A stretch of 64,000 nt of DNA from Humibacillus sp. DSM 29435 (GTDB taxonomy: Bacteria; Actinomycetota; Actinomycetes; Actinomycetales; Dermatophilaceae): NCBI RefSeq assembly GCF_001758225.1, contig NZ_MAST01000004.1, positions 1 through 64,000 on the forward strand. The letters run 5' to 3'. This document shows positions 41,126 through 48,703 of the stretch, piece after piece. The position numbers and the translations under genes are program-made. Position 1 is the first letter of the stretch. Each line of letters starts with the position of its first letter. The notes under the pieces are model-generated. The model did no database searches. It had not been told where the DNA came from and worked only from the letters and a program-made list of their open reading frames with translations.

Positions 41126-42019
41126 ATGCCCTGGGTCACCCGAGGACTTCGTAACGGCGTCGTCACCAGCCGCTGGCCTCGCCACGCCGATGACTACTTC
41201 GATACCTTCCCCGCGGCGGTCGATGTGAACCCCGACCCGTCCGTGCTGTCGCTGGAAAGCGTCGAGGAGATCGACGGGCTCTGCCCCACCGGGGCCATCA
41301 CCATCGCCGACCCGCCCCCCGATGGCACGACGAACGGCGGTACGAACGGCGGTGCAAGCTGCGGGCAACGGCTGCCGCAGGTGCGACTCGACCGGGGCCG
41401 CTGCATCCTGTGCGGTCGCTGCGTGGCACAGCGGCCTGACCTTTTCAGCTGGGCCCCCGGCTCAGACACTGCTCGCCTGGAACGTGACCAGCTCGTCGTC
41501 GGGTCAGTGCCCGACACCGAAGACAACCTGCGCGCGGTGCAGGCCGAGCTGGCCCGGCGCGTACGGTCCTTGCGCCGCTCGGTACACATCCGCCACGTTG
41601 ACGCCGGCTCCGACGGAAGCGACGAGTGGGAGATCCAGGCGCTGATGAACCCGGTGTACGACGTGCACCGGCTGGGGATCTTCTTCACCGCCAGCCCCCG
41701 GCACGCCGACATCCTGCTCGTCACCGGCATTGGATCCGTCGGCATGCTGGCCCCGCTGCAGCGCACTCGCCAGGCCATGCCCGACCCCGTCGTCGTGATT
41801 GCCGCGGGCGTCGAGGCGATCAGCGGCGGGCTGCTGCGCACCAGCTACATCGGCCGGGCCGGGATCGGTGAGGTGCTCGACGTCGACATCTGGGTTCCCG
41901 GCTCACCCGCCTCTCCGTTCAGCCTCCTGCACGCCATCCTGCTCGCCCTGGGCCGCCTTCCGGCCGTTCACCCGCAGGACACCCGAGCTGGTGGCAAGGC
42001 CGACGAAGGGAGTGGCTGA
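41126..42019 (+). CDS. NuoB/HycG-like subunit fused to ferredoxin-like N-terminus, N2-type ligands lost
   Basis: 297 residues, starting right after the hycE stop. N-terminal part holds one ferredoxin-type cluster: Cys53-Pro and Cys93-x2-Cys96-x2-Cys99 (RCILCGRCVA). The C-terminal part is NuoB-like (VYDVHRLGIFFTASPRHADI, LLVTGIGSVGMLAPLQRTRQ), but every proximal cluster ligand is replaced: Asp163 and Asp166 in GSDGSDEWEI, Glu230 and Ile232 in GVEAISGG, and Ser260 in VPGSPASP. The usual [4Fe-4S] next to the active site therefore cannot form. Compare M. tuberculosis Rv0082. Role probably structural or allosteric. Confidence 0.9.
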   Translation: MPWVTRGLRNGVVTSRWPRHADDYFDTFPAAVDVNPDPSVLSLESVEEIDGLCPTGAITIADPPPDGTTNGGTNGGASCGQRLPQVRLDRGRCILCGRCVAQRPDLFSWAPGSDTARLERDQLVVGSVPDTEDNLRAVQAELARRVRSLRRSVHIRHVDAGSDGSDEWEIQALMNPVYDVHRLGIFFTASPRHADILLVTGIGSVGMLAPLQRTRQAMPDPVVVIAAGVEAISGGLLRTSYIGRAGIGEVLDVDIWVPGSPASPFSLLHAILLALGRLPAVHPQDTRAGGKADEGSG

Positions 42020-44151
42020 TGCTGCTGCTGCTCATCGGCTTCCTTCTGCTGGCCCTGGCGATGCTGCTCGACCTACCCCGCTGGGCCGGCCGTACCGCCC
42101 AGCTCGCGTGGGTGTCGTGCACCGCGTCCGCTGTCGTCCTCACGGTCGCCGGGGCCCGCGCTCTCACCGACCGACCATCGACGCTGAACCTGGGATCGCT
42201 CGGCGGCCTCGGCACCGCCCGGCTCAACGTAGACCGGTTGTCTGGGCTGTTCCTGCTGCTGTGCTTCGCCATCGCCACCCTCGTGCTGCTCGCGGCCACC
42301 GGACTGATCGCCAGTGTGGAGCGACCTCGACTGGCCGGCAGCGTCGCTCTGTGTCTGTCCGCCGTTGCGCTTGTTCTCACCGCGCAGAACGTATTCGTGT
42401 TCCTGTTCGGCTGGGAATCGCTCACCCTGGCCTTCTACCTGCTGTCGGGTCACGACCGGCATCTGCCCGGCCGCGGCCGCGCGGCGATGCTCGCCGGAGG
42501 TTTCGGCAAGCTTTCGGGCGCCCTGCTGATGCTCGGCTTCCTGATCTTGGCCGCTCACGCCCATTCCTTGGACTTCACCGCCATCGCTGCCAACCACGGG
42601 GGGCCGACCTCGTCCGTCGGATACGTGCTGCTGCTGTTCGGGTTCGGGATCAAGGTCGGTTGGGTTCCGCTCCAGATCTGGCTGCCCCCCGCCTATGCCG
42701 CCGCGCCCGGCCCCGCCCGGCCCGTGATGGCCGCGGTTGCGGTCAACGTCGGCTTCTACGGCATGTGGCGCACACTGCAGCTCCTCGGTGCACCCGCAGT
42801 GTGGTTGGCCGTGACCGTGCTCATCATCGCCGGCGTCACCGCCATCCTCGGCATCGCCCACGCCGCTGTGCACCGCGACCTGGCCTACCTGGTCGCCTGG
42901 TCCAGCGTCGAGAACGCCGGAGTCATCACTGCTGGCTTCGGTGCCGCCCTGGTCGGTGCGGTCGCCCACAACGACAAGCTCGTTGCGGTCGGCCTGCTGG
43001 CCGGATTCCTGCAGATCACCGCCCACGCCGTCGGCAAGGCCACCCTGTTCGTCGCGACCGCCGTGGCTGAACAAGACCTGGGCACCACCGACCTGAACCA
43101 GCTGCGCGGGGTCGCTCGCCGGCTGCCGTGGACCGGCGCCGGCCTGGTCGTCGGCTCACTGACGCTGGCGGGGCTACCCCTGACCGCCGGCTTCGCCTCC
43201 GAGTGGTTCACGCTTGAGGCGCTCATGCAGCAGTTTCGCATCGATGGCACGTCGATGAAGTTGGCGACCGCGTTCGCCGGCGCCCTTGTGGCGCTGACCG
43301 TAGGGGTAGCCGGGGTGACCTTTGTGCGGCTGGTGTCGCTGACCGCCTTCGGTCACCCCGGCACCCCCCAGGCCGTTCTGCACCGCTCGGAACATCGGCC
43401 GCTGCTGCGCCTTGGGGTCGGGGCTCTGGTGGTCGCGTGCATTGGGCTGTCGGTGCTCGCCCCACTCGAGGTCCGGGTCGTCGGCGTCGGACTCGCGCAG
43501 CTGACCGGCAGCCTCGTCGACGACGCCAGACCCTCGCCGTGGGTGCTGCAACCGGTCTTTGCCGACTTCTCCGCCCTGTCGCCGACCTGGCTGTCGATCG
43601 TGCTCCCGCTGATGTTCCTCGCGATCGCCGCCTTCACCATCATCGTGTCTCGCGGAGGTCTGCTGCGGGTGCGGCGAGTGCCGGTCTGGACCTCGGCGTC
43701 CGTCGGCGTCACCCGCCAGACCCAGTACACCTCGTTCGGCTACGCCAACGTGATGCGCAAGGTGCTGGCCAACCTGCTGCGCACCAGGTCCGAGCTGCGC
43801 GTCAACGACCTGCTCACCAGGTCGACCGGTGACCCTCGGACCGCGGCAGGCGTCACACCCGCAGCCGTCGTCGCCTCCGCCGACGGCAACCGCAGCGACG
43901 CCGTCAGGGGTGCGCCGGGCCCGGACACGGTCACCCTGCCGACCCCCAGTGAAGTCGCCGAACCCGGCCTGGGTTACCGCGTCGATGTCGTCGAGGTCAT
44001 CGAACGATACGTCTACCTGCCGCTCGCCGCCTCGCTGTTCGCCGTGGTCACCCAGGCGAAGCGACTGCAGTCGGGCCGCCTGGACGCCTACATGGCCTAC
44101 ATGCTCATCGCTGTCGTCGCGGTGCTCGCCGTCGTCGCCGGCACGGCCTGA
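42019..44151 (+). CDS. HyfB/NuoL-like antiporter-type membrane subunit
   Basis: 710 residues. It overlaps the NuoB-like gene by one base (TGATG). Proton_antipo_M family with an N-terminal span cluster, Glu in NVFVFLFGWESLTLAFYLLS, Lys in LFGFGIKVGWVPLQIWLPPA, Lys in AHAVGKATLFVATAVAEQDL and SSVENAGVITAGFGAALVGA. Near the C-terminus a soluble linker of about 45 residues (rich in Ala, Val, Pro, Asp) separates the last two spans. Counterpart of M. tuberculosis Rv0083. It completes two antiporter-type subunits in the complex (with hycQ), so ion pumping or leak is a sound expectation. Confidence 0.93.
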   Translation: MLLLLIGFLLLALAMLLDLPRWAGRTAQLAWVSCTASAVVLTVAGARALTDRPSTLNLGSLGGLGTARLNVDRLSGLFLLLCFAIATLVLLAATGLIASVERPRLAGSVALCLSAVALVLTAQNVFVFLFGWESLTLAFYLLSGHDRHLPGRGRAAMLAGGFGKLSGALLMLGFLILAAHAHSLDFTAIAANHGGPTSSVGYVLLLFGFGIKVGWVPLQIWLPPAYAAAPGPARPVMAAVAVNVGFYGMWRTLQLLGAPAVWLAVTVLIIAGVTAILGIAHAAVHRDLAYLVAWSSVENAGVITAGFGAALVGAVAHNDKLVAVGLLAGFLQITAHAVGKATLFVATAVAEQDLGTTDLNQLRGVARRLPWTGAGLVVGSLTLAGLPLTAGFASEWFTLEALMQQFRIDGTSMKLATAFAGALVALTVGVAGVTFVRLVSLTAFGHPGTPQAVLHRSEHRPLLRLGVGALVVACIGLSVLAPLEVRVVGVGLAQLTGSLVDDARPSPWVLQPVFADFSALSPTWLSIVLPLMFLAIAAFTIIVSRGGLLRVRRVPVWTSASVGVTRQTQYTSFGYANVMRKVLANLLRTRSELRVNDLLTRSTGDPRTAAGVTPAAVVASADGNRSDAVRGAPGPDTVTLPTPSEVAEPGLGYRVDVVEVIERYVYLPLAASLFAVVTQAKRLQSGRLDAYMAYMLIAVVAVLAVVAGTA

Positions 44152-44191
44152 TCAGGACAGCCCGCAGCCTACGCAAAGAAGATCGAGAAGC

Positions 44192-44356
44192 ATGACCCCA
44201 CCCCTCGTCGAGGCTTCGAGGCCCAGCCTCCATCTCAGCAGCCAGGCCGAGCATCCCCACGAGCACGCAGCCACGCGCCACACCCCAACGTCAGCGGTCT
44301 GGTTGCGAGCGCCCCGCCCCGGGGGAGCGCTCCGCGAGAGTCGGCAGGGGACGTGA
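44192..44356 (+). CDS. Possible small protein before DUF211 gene
   Basis: A 54-codon frame from ATG at 44192 whose stop overlaps the GTG of the DUF211 gene (GTGA). It is His-rich (HLSSQAEHPHEHAATRH), so metal binding is imaginable, but the ribosome-binding site is poorly placed and no homolog is known to me. It could be a coupling frame like that at 37753. Confidence 0.25.
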   Translation: MTPPLVEASRPSLHLSSQAEHPHEHAATRHTPTSAVWLRAPRPGGALRESRQGT

Positions 44357-44635
44357 ACGTTCGCCGGCTCCAGCTTGACGTCGACAAAGCCGTCGCCCGC
44401 CCCGACCTGCTCGATCTCGCCCAGGCGATCAGCACGGTTCATGGCGTGGAGGCGGTCAACATCACCGTCACCGATATCGACGTCGAGACGATGGGTACCG
44501 GGGTCACGATCGAGGGCGACAACATCGACGTCAACGGGGTGTTCACCGCTTTCGAGAAGGCCGGCGCGGCGCTGCAGCATCGACGAGATCGTCGTAGGCG
44601 ACCGGATCATCAACCGGGTACCACGCGTTCGGTGA
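44353..44635 (+). pseudogene. DUF211 gene with frameshift near its end
   Basis: The first 75 residues match DUF211 (NVRRLQLDVDKAVARPDLLD, AVNITVTDIDVETMGTGVTI, GDNIDVNGVFTAFEKAGAAL). At about 44578 the frame breaks: the expected ending S-I-D-E-I-V-V-G-D-R is present in the next frame (SIDEIVVGDRIINRVPRVR), and CTGCAGCATC in place of CTGCACAGCATC points to loss of two bases. DUF211 proteins are small, often near metal or stress genes, and of unknown role. It may be a sequence error as well as a true mutation. On the same strand as, and downstream of, the Ehr operon. Confidence 0.75.
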
Positions 44636-44645
44636 ACGTCCACCA

Positions 44646-45091
44646 GTGAGCGTCGGTCCACGCAACTGGCGCAGACGTCTGCTGCTGCCGTTGTCGCTGG
44701 GGATCGCCGATGGCATCCTCAATGTCCTGACGCTTGCCTCCGCTGCGGTTCTGCACGGCCGGGGCCTCGACGCAGGGCTCGCTACCCGAGTGGGCATGGA
44801 CGCGTCCGTCTCCGCGATCTTCACCGTCTTCGTCGCCGAACACGGACAGCTCCGTGCCGAGCTGTCCCGCGCCGAACACGAGCTGAGCCTGACCGAGTCC
44901 GGGCGCCTGGCGTCCGGAGCCCTCGGCAGACAGGTGGCCCGCGAGGCCGTCGAGGCCGCTCTGGTGGCGAGCATCGCCAACTTCGCCGGTGCCATCGTGC
45001 CGCTACTGGACGGCGCCCACGATGGATCATCGCCATGATGGTCTGTGGCGGGGTGGTCGCTGCGATCGGCACGGTGCTCGACATCACCTAG
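44646..45091 (+). pseudogene. VIT/CCC1-like membrane protein, frameshifted at the end
   Basis: About 148 residues if corrected. LLLPLSLGIADGILNVLTLA resembles the opening helix of VIT/CCC1 transporters (G-L-x-D-G), a charged middle segment follows (FVAEHGQLRAELSRAEHELS), and ASIANFAGAIVPLL resembles the family S-x-G-x-L-x-P-L-L. After about 45014 the last helix continues in another frame (RWIIAMMVCGGVVAAIGTVL) to a stop at 45089. It is much shorter than full VIT proteins, so only a homology hint. It overlaps the convergent MutS-like gene by 8 bases at the corrected stop. Confidence 0.6.
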
Positions 45092-46625
45092 CGGCCGATG
45101 GTGCGGCCGCGGGGGAGGTCGCCTCCTGGGCCACGAACGTGTTCGCGTAGAGGTCCTGTCCGAAGCTGGTCGGTAGGGGCGCTGCCTCACGTAGCCGACA
45201 GGAGCGGGAGCCGTCCGCGCTCCGCTCGGCCCGCAGGAACAGCGTGGACCGGGCGTACTCCTGCTGGAACCGGTGGCCAAGTTCGTAGAGGTGGGTCACG
45301 AACACGACCGCGATGCCGACGTGGTTGAGGGCGCGCAGAATATCGGTGGCGATCTCGGTGGCTTCGCGTTCGTTGGTGGCGGCGAAGGACTCGTTGAACA
45401 GCAACAGGCCGTCGGGGCGAACACAGGCGGCGATGCTGCTCATACGCTGGAGCTCTTCGTCGAACTTCCCGGTGGTCATGGAGGCGTCCTCTTCGCGGGC
45501 GTAATGGGTGAATACCCCCGTGACGGTGCTGGCCGAGAACGACCGGGCCGCCACCGGCATGCCGGCCTGCATCATCACGTGGGCCATCCCCACGCTGCGC
45601 AGGAACGTGGACTTTCCGCCCTGGTTGGCGCCGGTGATGATGATCAGCGGTTTGCCGTCGGCGTCCAGGTCGTTGCCCTGCACTGGGTTGGGGGATCGCA
45701 GCGCGAGACAAGGGTCGTAGAGGCCGGTCGCGGTGAGTGTCGCACTGCCGACGGGCTGTGGTTCGGGGCAGCACACGGGCAGGCCTCGGCTGGTCAGCTT
45801 CTCGTGCAACCTGAGGCAGCCGAGGTAGAAGGCCAGCTCGGCGCGCAACGCGACGAAGAACCGCAAGATGTGCTCGGCGGCTTGGGCGAGCGAGTCGGCG
45901 GCGAGCGTGAGGATGCGGTCACGCATTCCGGCGAGGTCCTCGTGGGCTCCATTGTCGTTGTGAGGCATGGTGCGGCTGAAGTAGGGGTGCTTGACGGGCG
46001 GATGCCGGGGCAGCAGTCGGTTCTGGTGCTCCGGGTGGGGAACCCGCAGCACGTAGTCGACGCCCTCGTTGCGACGGCCCAGGTGCGCACTGGCGACCAG
46101 GCCGTCCTGGAAGCGCAGGGTGCGCAGATGATCGGCGATCTCAGCGAAGTAGTCGTCGTCGAGCTCAGCGTCGAGGGTGGCGAAGAAACGCGTGAACGCC
46201 GGGGACGTGAACGCGGCTGCGTGGTGTTCGGACAATCCGTGGAGGCGTTGCAGGATGGAGACGAACAGGTTCACGGAGTTGACCGAGCGGTTGAGCAGGG
46301 CTTCGCTGCTCCTGCTGAAGTAGCTGGCCCGATAGATCTCGTGCTCCTGGTCGACAGCCAGCCCGGCCATCTTGTACAGGTCGCGCACCACGGCCGGTTG
46401 GGCCCGGCAGTCGGCGAGGGTCTGCCCACGGTAGAGGATCTGGCCCGGGTCGGTCAGCAGGGCGAGGGTGGCGGCGCGGATCGAGGCATGGACGACCTTG
46501 TCGCCGTCGGCGGCGGCCGCCCAGAGCGTGGCCAGGTCAAGATCTTGGATCAGGTCGGCCTCACCGGGCTGCTGGTCGTGTTCGGGGTCGAAGTCGCGGT
46601 CGTGGAACATCAGCAATGCTCTCAT
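45084..46625 (-). CDS. MutS-like ATPase, short subunit, copy 2
   Basis: 513 residues, ATG at 46625, overlapping the long-subunit stop by 4 bases (ATGA). Clear paralog of 30595-32199 along its length (RALLMFHDRDFDP, DLDLATLWAAAADGDKVV, LDDDYFAEIADHLRTLRFQD). Walker A ITGANQGGKSTFLRSVGMAH at about residue 332; Walker B GLLLFNESFAATNEREATE at about 409, again Asn-Glu. VVFVTHLYELGHRFQ follows. No mismatch-recognition domain. The repeated conservation of N-E and the gene pair means the change is not a chance loss. Confidence 0.88.
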   Translation of the reverse strand: MRALLMFHDRDFDPEHDQQPGEADLIQDLDLATLWAAAADGDKVVHASIRAATLALLTDPGQILYRGQTLADCRAQPAVVRDLYKMAGLAVDQEHEIYRASYFSRSSEALLNRSVNSVNLFVSILQRLHGLSEHHAAAFTSPAFTRFFATLDAELDDDYFAEIADHLRTLRFQDGLVASAHLGRRNEGVDYVLRVPHPEHQNRLLPRHPPVKHPYFSRTMPHNDNGAHEDLAGMRDRILTLAADSLAQAAEHILRFFVALRAELAFYLGCLRLHEKLTSRGLPVCCPEPQPVGSATLTATGLYDPCLALRSPNPVQGNDLDADGKPLIIITGANQGGKSTFLRSVGMAHVMMQAGMPVAARSFSASTVTGVFTHYAREEDASMTTGKFDEELQRMSSIAACVRPDGLLLFNESFAATNEREATEIATDILRALNHVGIAVVFVTHLYELGHRFQQEYARSTLFLRAERSADGSRSCRLREAAPLPTSFGQDLYANTFVAQEATSPAAAPSAAR

Positions 46626-48250
46626 CGGCTCAGCTCCTCGACGAGGCGGTCGAACCCGAGACCGTATTTGTCTGCGATGGCGCGTGCGTACGCGCGGCCG
46701 TCGGCTGGTTGCCGAACAACCTTGTGGGTCCGGGTGGCTGGGTCGTCGGGAACGACAGTGCTGACCATGCTGACGGTCTTGTCGTTGAGGGTGGCCAGCT
46801 CATCGAGGAACGTGACGCACACGCACAGTGCGTCCAGGGCTGACACCTGCTGAAGGATCTCGCGGCTCATGAACAGCGCGTCCGCGGCAGTGGTGGAGTT
46901 GAACATCTCATTGAGGATGATCACGCTGGCCGGGGTAGCGGCGGCGAAGTCATCGCGCAGCCGGTTCAGCTCGGTCTGTAGCTTCCCGGTCATGGTGGTG
47001 CTGTCTTCAGTTCGGTTGAAGTGGGTCAGGATCTGGTCGCAGACGAACAGTCGGGTCTCGCGGCCGGGAACGGGGCAGCCCAGCCGGGCGAGGTAGTGCA
47101 ACTGCCCGAAGGTGCGGGCCAGGGTGGTCTTGCCGCCGTTGTTCGGACCCGAGATCACGAGGATGCGTTCAGCACCGGTCACGGTGATGTCGTTGACCAC
47201 GATCTCGTGTCTTGCCTCGGTCTGATGGGCGGCGCTGCTCGCCACGTCGGCCGATTCGTGCGCGGGGGCCGGAACGCGGTTGGGCAACAGGCGCAGCTTC
47301 TGGGCCAGGGCGAGGTCGAAGGTGTCGAGGGCCTGTTCGCTCTTGTCGGTGTCGGACAATCGCGGATAGCTGAAGGCCAGTCCAGCTGCCCGCAGCGGCG
47401 CGATGTAGTCGAGGTAGGAGAGGTAGAACTGGATATCGCCGTCGAAGCGGGCGATCACCGGGTCGAGATAGTCGGCGTGCTCGCCACAGAAAGCATCCAG
47501 GGCGGCAAACACGTCGGGGTAGAGCTGTGCGACGAGGTCGAGGATGCCGGTGCCGGCGTAGGCCTCCCACAGTCGGGGCTGAGCCCGCGCGCTGCTCCTG
47601 GGCTGCCGTTGGAACCGAGCGAACGTGGCCGCAACCTGCTTGCCGTAGTCGGCCTCGTCGTCGTCGCCGGCCACGGTGATGCGGTCGCCGCGGATGACGA
47701 CGATGTAGTGCACGCCGTCCAACGCGGCTTCCAGCCGTAGAGTCTCGTCGTGCAGCGCAAGGAACCCGGCCGAGCTCACGTATTCGTGTAGGTATCCGGC
47801 GAGGTCGCCTAGGCCGCGGGAGCGGGGTTCGCAGAACTCCAGACCATCGGCGAGCTGGAGCACGGCCTGGCAGTACTCCGCGACGGCGTTGAGGAAGAAC
47901 CGGGTGCGGTAGTAGTGCTGCTGTCCGTGGTCGTCCTCTCGGATCTCTTTGGTTCGATAGCGAAACTGGAAGACCAGCCGCCGCTGAGCGAACGTGCGGA
48001 CCAGGTCGCAGATGTTGGCCCGGTCGAGGTCGCGGAATATCTCTTGGCGGTAGCGCAGCGTGTGTAGGTCTCGCAGCTGACACCAGTACAACCCCGTCAG
48101 GGAGTAGTCGGCCTGGTTCGCGGTGACATCTGCAATGACCTGACCGAGGTTCAGGTCCCTGAAGAAGGCCGGCTCGTGCGATGGCTGACTGCCGTCCTGC
48201 TCCGTCGGGCGCTGCCCAGGCGGGTAGAGAACATCCGTTGTAGTCACCAC
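46622..48250 (-). CDS. MutS-like ATPase, long subunit, copy 2
   Basis: 542 residues from tandem GTG codons at 48250/48247; a start further downstream cannot be excluded and there is no strong ribosome-binding site. Paralog of 32196-33830 (FFRDLNLGQVIADVTANQAD, LHTLRYRQEIFRDLDRANIC). Walker A ISGPNNGGKTTLARTFGQLH at about residue 367; Walker B SVIILNEMFNSTTAADALFM at about 445, Asn-Glu. A Ser/Ala/Glu-rich insertion (PAPAHESADVASSAAHQTEA) of about 25 residues is absent from copy 1. The leader carries fluoride riboswitch 5, about 120 bases upstream. Confidence 0.86.
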   Translation of the reverse strand: MVTTTDVLYPPGQRPTEQDGSQPSHEPAFFRDLNLGQVIADVTANQADYSLTGLYWCQLRDLHTLRYRQEIFRDLDRANICDLVRTFAQRRLVFQFRYRTKEIREDDHGQQHYYRTRFFLNAVAEYCQAVLQLADGLEFCEPRSRGLGDLAGYLHEYVSSAGFLALHDETLRLEAALDGVHYIVVIRGDRITVAGDDDEADYGKQVAATFARFQRQPRSSARAQPRLWEAYAGTGILDLVAQLYPDVFAALDAFCGEHADYLDPVIARFDGDIQFYLSYLDYIAPLRAAGLAFSYPRLSDTDKSEQALDTFDLALAQKLRLLPNRVPAPAHESADVASSAAHQTEARHEIVVNDITVTGAERILVISGPNNGGKTTLARTFGQLHYLARLGCPVPGRETRLFVCDQILTHFNRTEDSTTMTGKLQTELNRLRDDFAAATPASVIILNEMFNSTTAADALFMSREILQQVSALDALCVCVTFLDELATLNDKTVSMVSTVVPDDPATRTHKVVRQPADGRAYARAIADKYGLGFDRLVEELSR

Positions 48251-48359
48251 GACAATCGCGGTTCATCAAGTACAACTACGCACCGTCTCAGCGAGGGCAA
48301 CAGCCGGAATGAGTTCCACCAAGCAGAACACTGTGTCGAAAGCCCGCTGCGCATGGGTC

Positions 48360-48430
48360 CTCCTCCCATCAACAGGGGCCATCAGCAGGGCTGCGGTTCG
48401 AAGCTCACGCTCCGGGCGGGCGCCATCACC
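48360..48430 (-). promoter_or_regulatory. Fluoride riboswitch (crcB motif) 5, upstream of MutS-like operon 2
   Basis: Minus-strand aptamer at 48372-48430: GGTGATGGCGCCCGCC, variable stem, GAACCGCAGCC, and GCTGATGGCCCC. P1 pairs GGCGCC with GGCCCC loosely. Downstream AGGAGG sits in a loop closed by ATGGG/CCCAT (48349-48369). A TAGAAT box precedes the aptamer (48437-48442), with a TTGACG 14 bases further upstream, so a suboptimal promoter is possible. The expression platform is less clear than in the other four. Confidence 0.88.
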
Positions 48431-48602
48431 TGAGCCTCATTCTATCGCCGGTTCGCGCCGTCAAGCCAGGTCATGGCGGTCATGGCGGTTGCGTCCCCGA
48501 CCGTCCCGCTGGCGGTCACCCAGGGATGACGCCGTTCGCGTCCGTGCGCCGGGGCCGCGGTGCGTCCGTCATCGTGATCATCGGCCCGGCACCCCACCCC
48601 CA

Positions 48603-48648
48603 GTCGAGTGGCCACTTTCGTACGGTCGAGTGGCCAGTTTCGTTCACG
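48603..48648 (+). repeat. Short direct repeat before HNH gene
   Basis: GTCGAGTGGCCACTTTCG and GTCGAGTGGCCAGTTTCG, 22 bases apart start to start (48603 and 48625). Similar short repeats occur at ends of some insertion sequences, but no transposase is near. Role unknown; might be a protein-binding site for the HNH gene. Confidence 0.7.
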
Positions 48649-48703
48649 GTCAGGCGGTTTCATGGGTGGGGCAGTGTCGGTGGTCACCTCTAGAGTTTGA
48701 GTC

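Noticed and set aside
36006-44151. Active formate hydrogenlyase or [NiFe] hydrogenase
   Set aside because: Ni-Fe cysteines are absent from the large subunit and proximal Fe-S ligands absent from the small one; no maturation (hyp) genes or formate dehydrogenase in the window.
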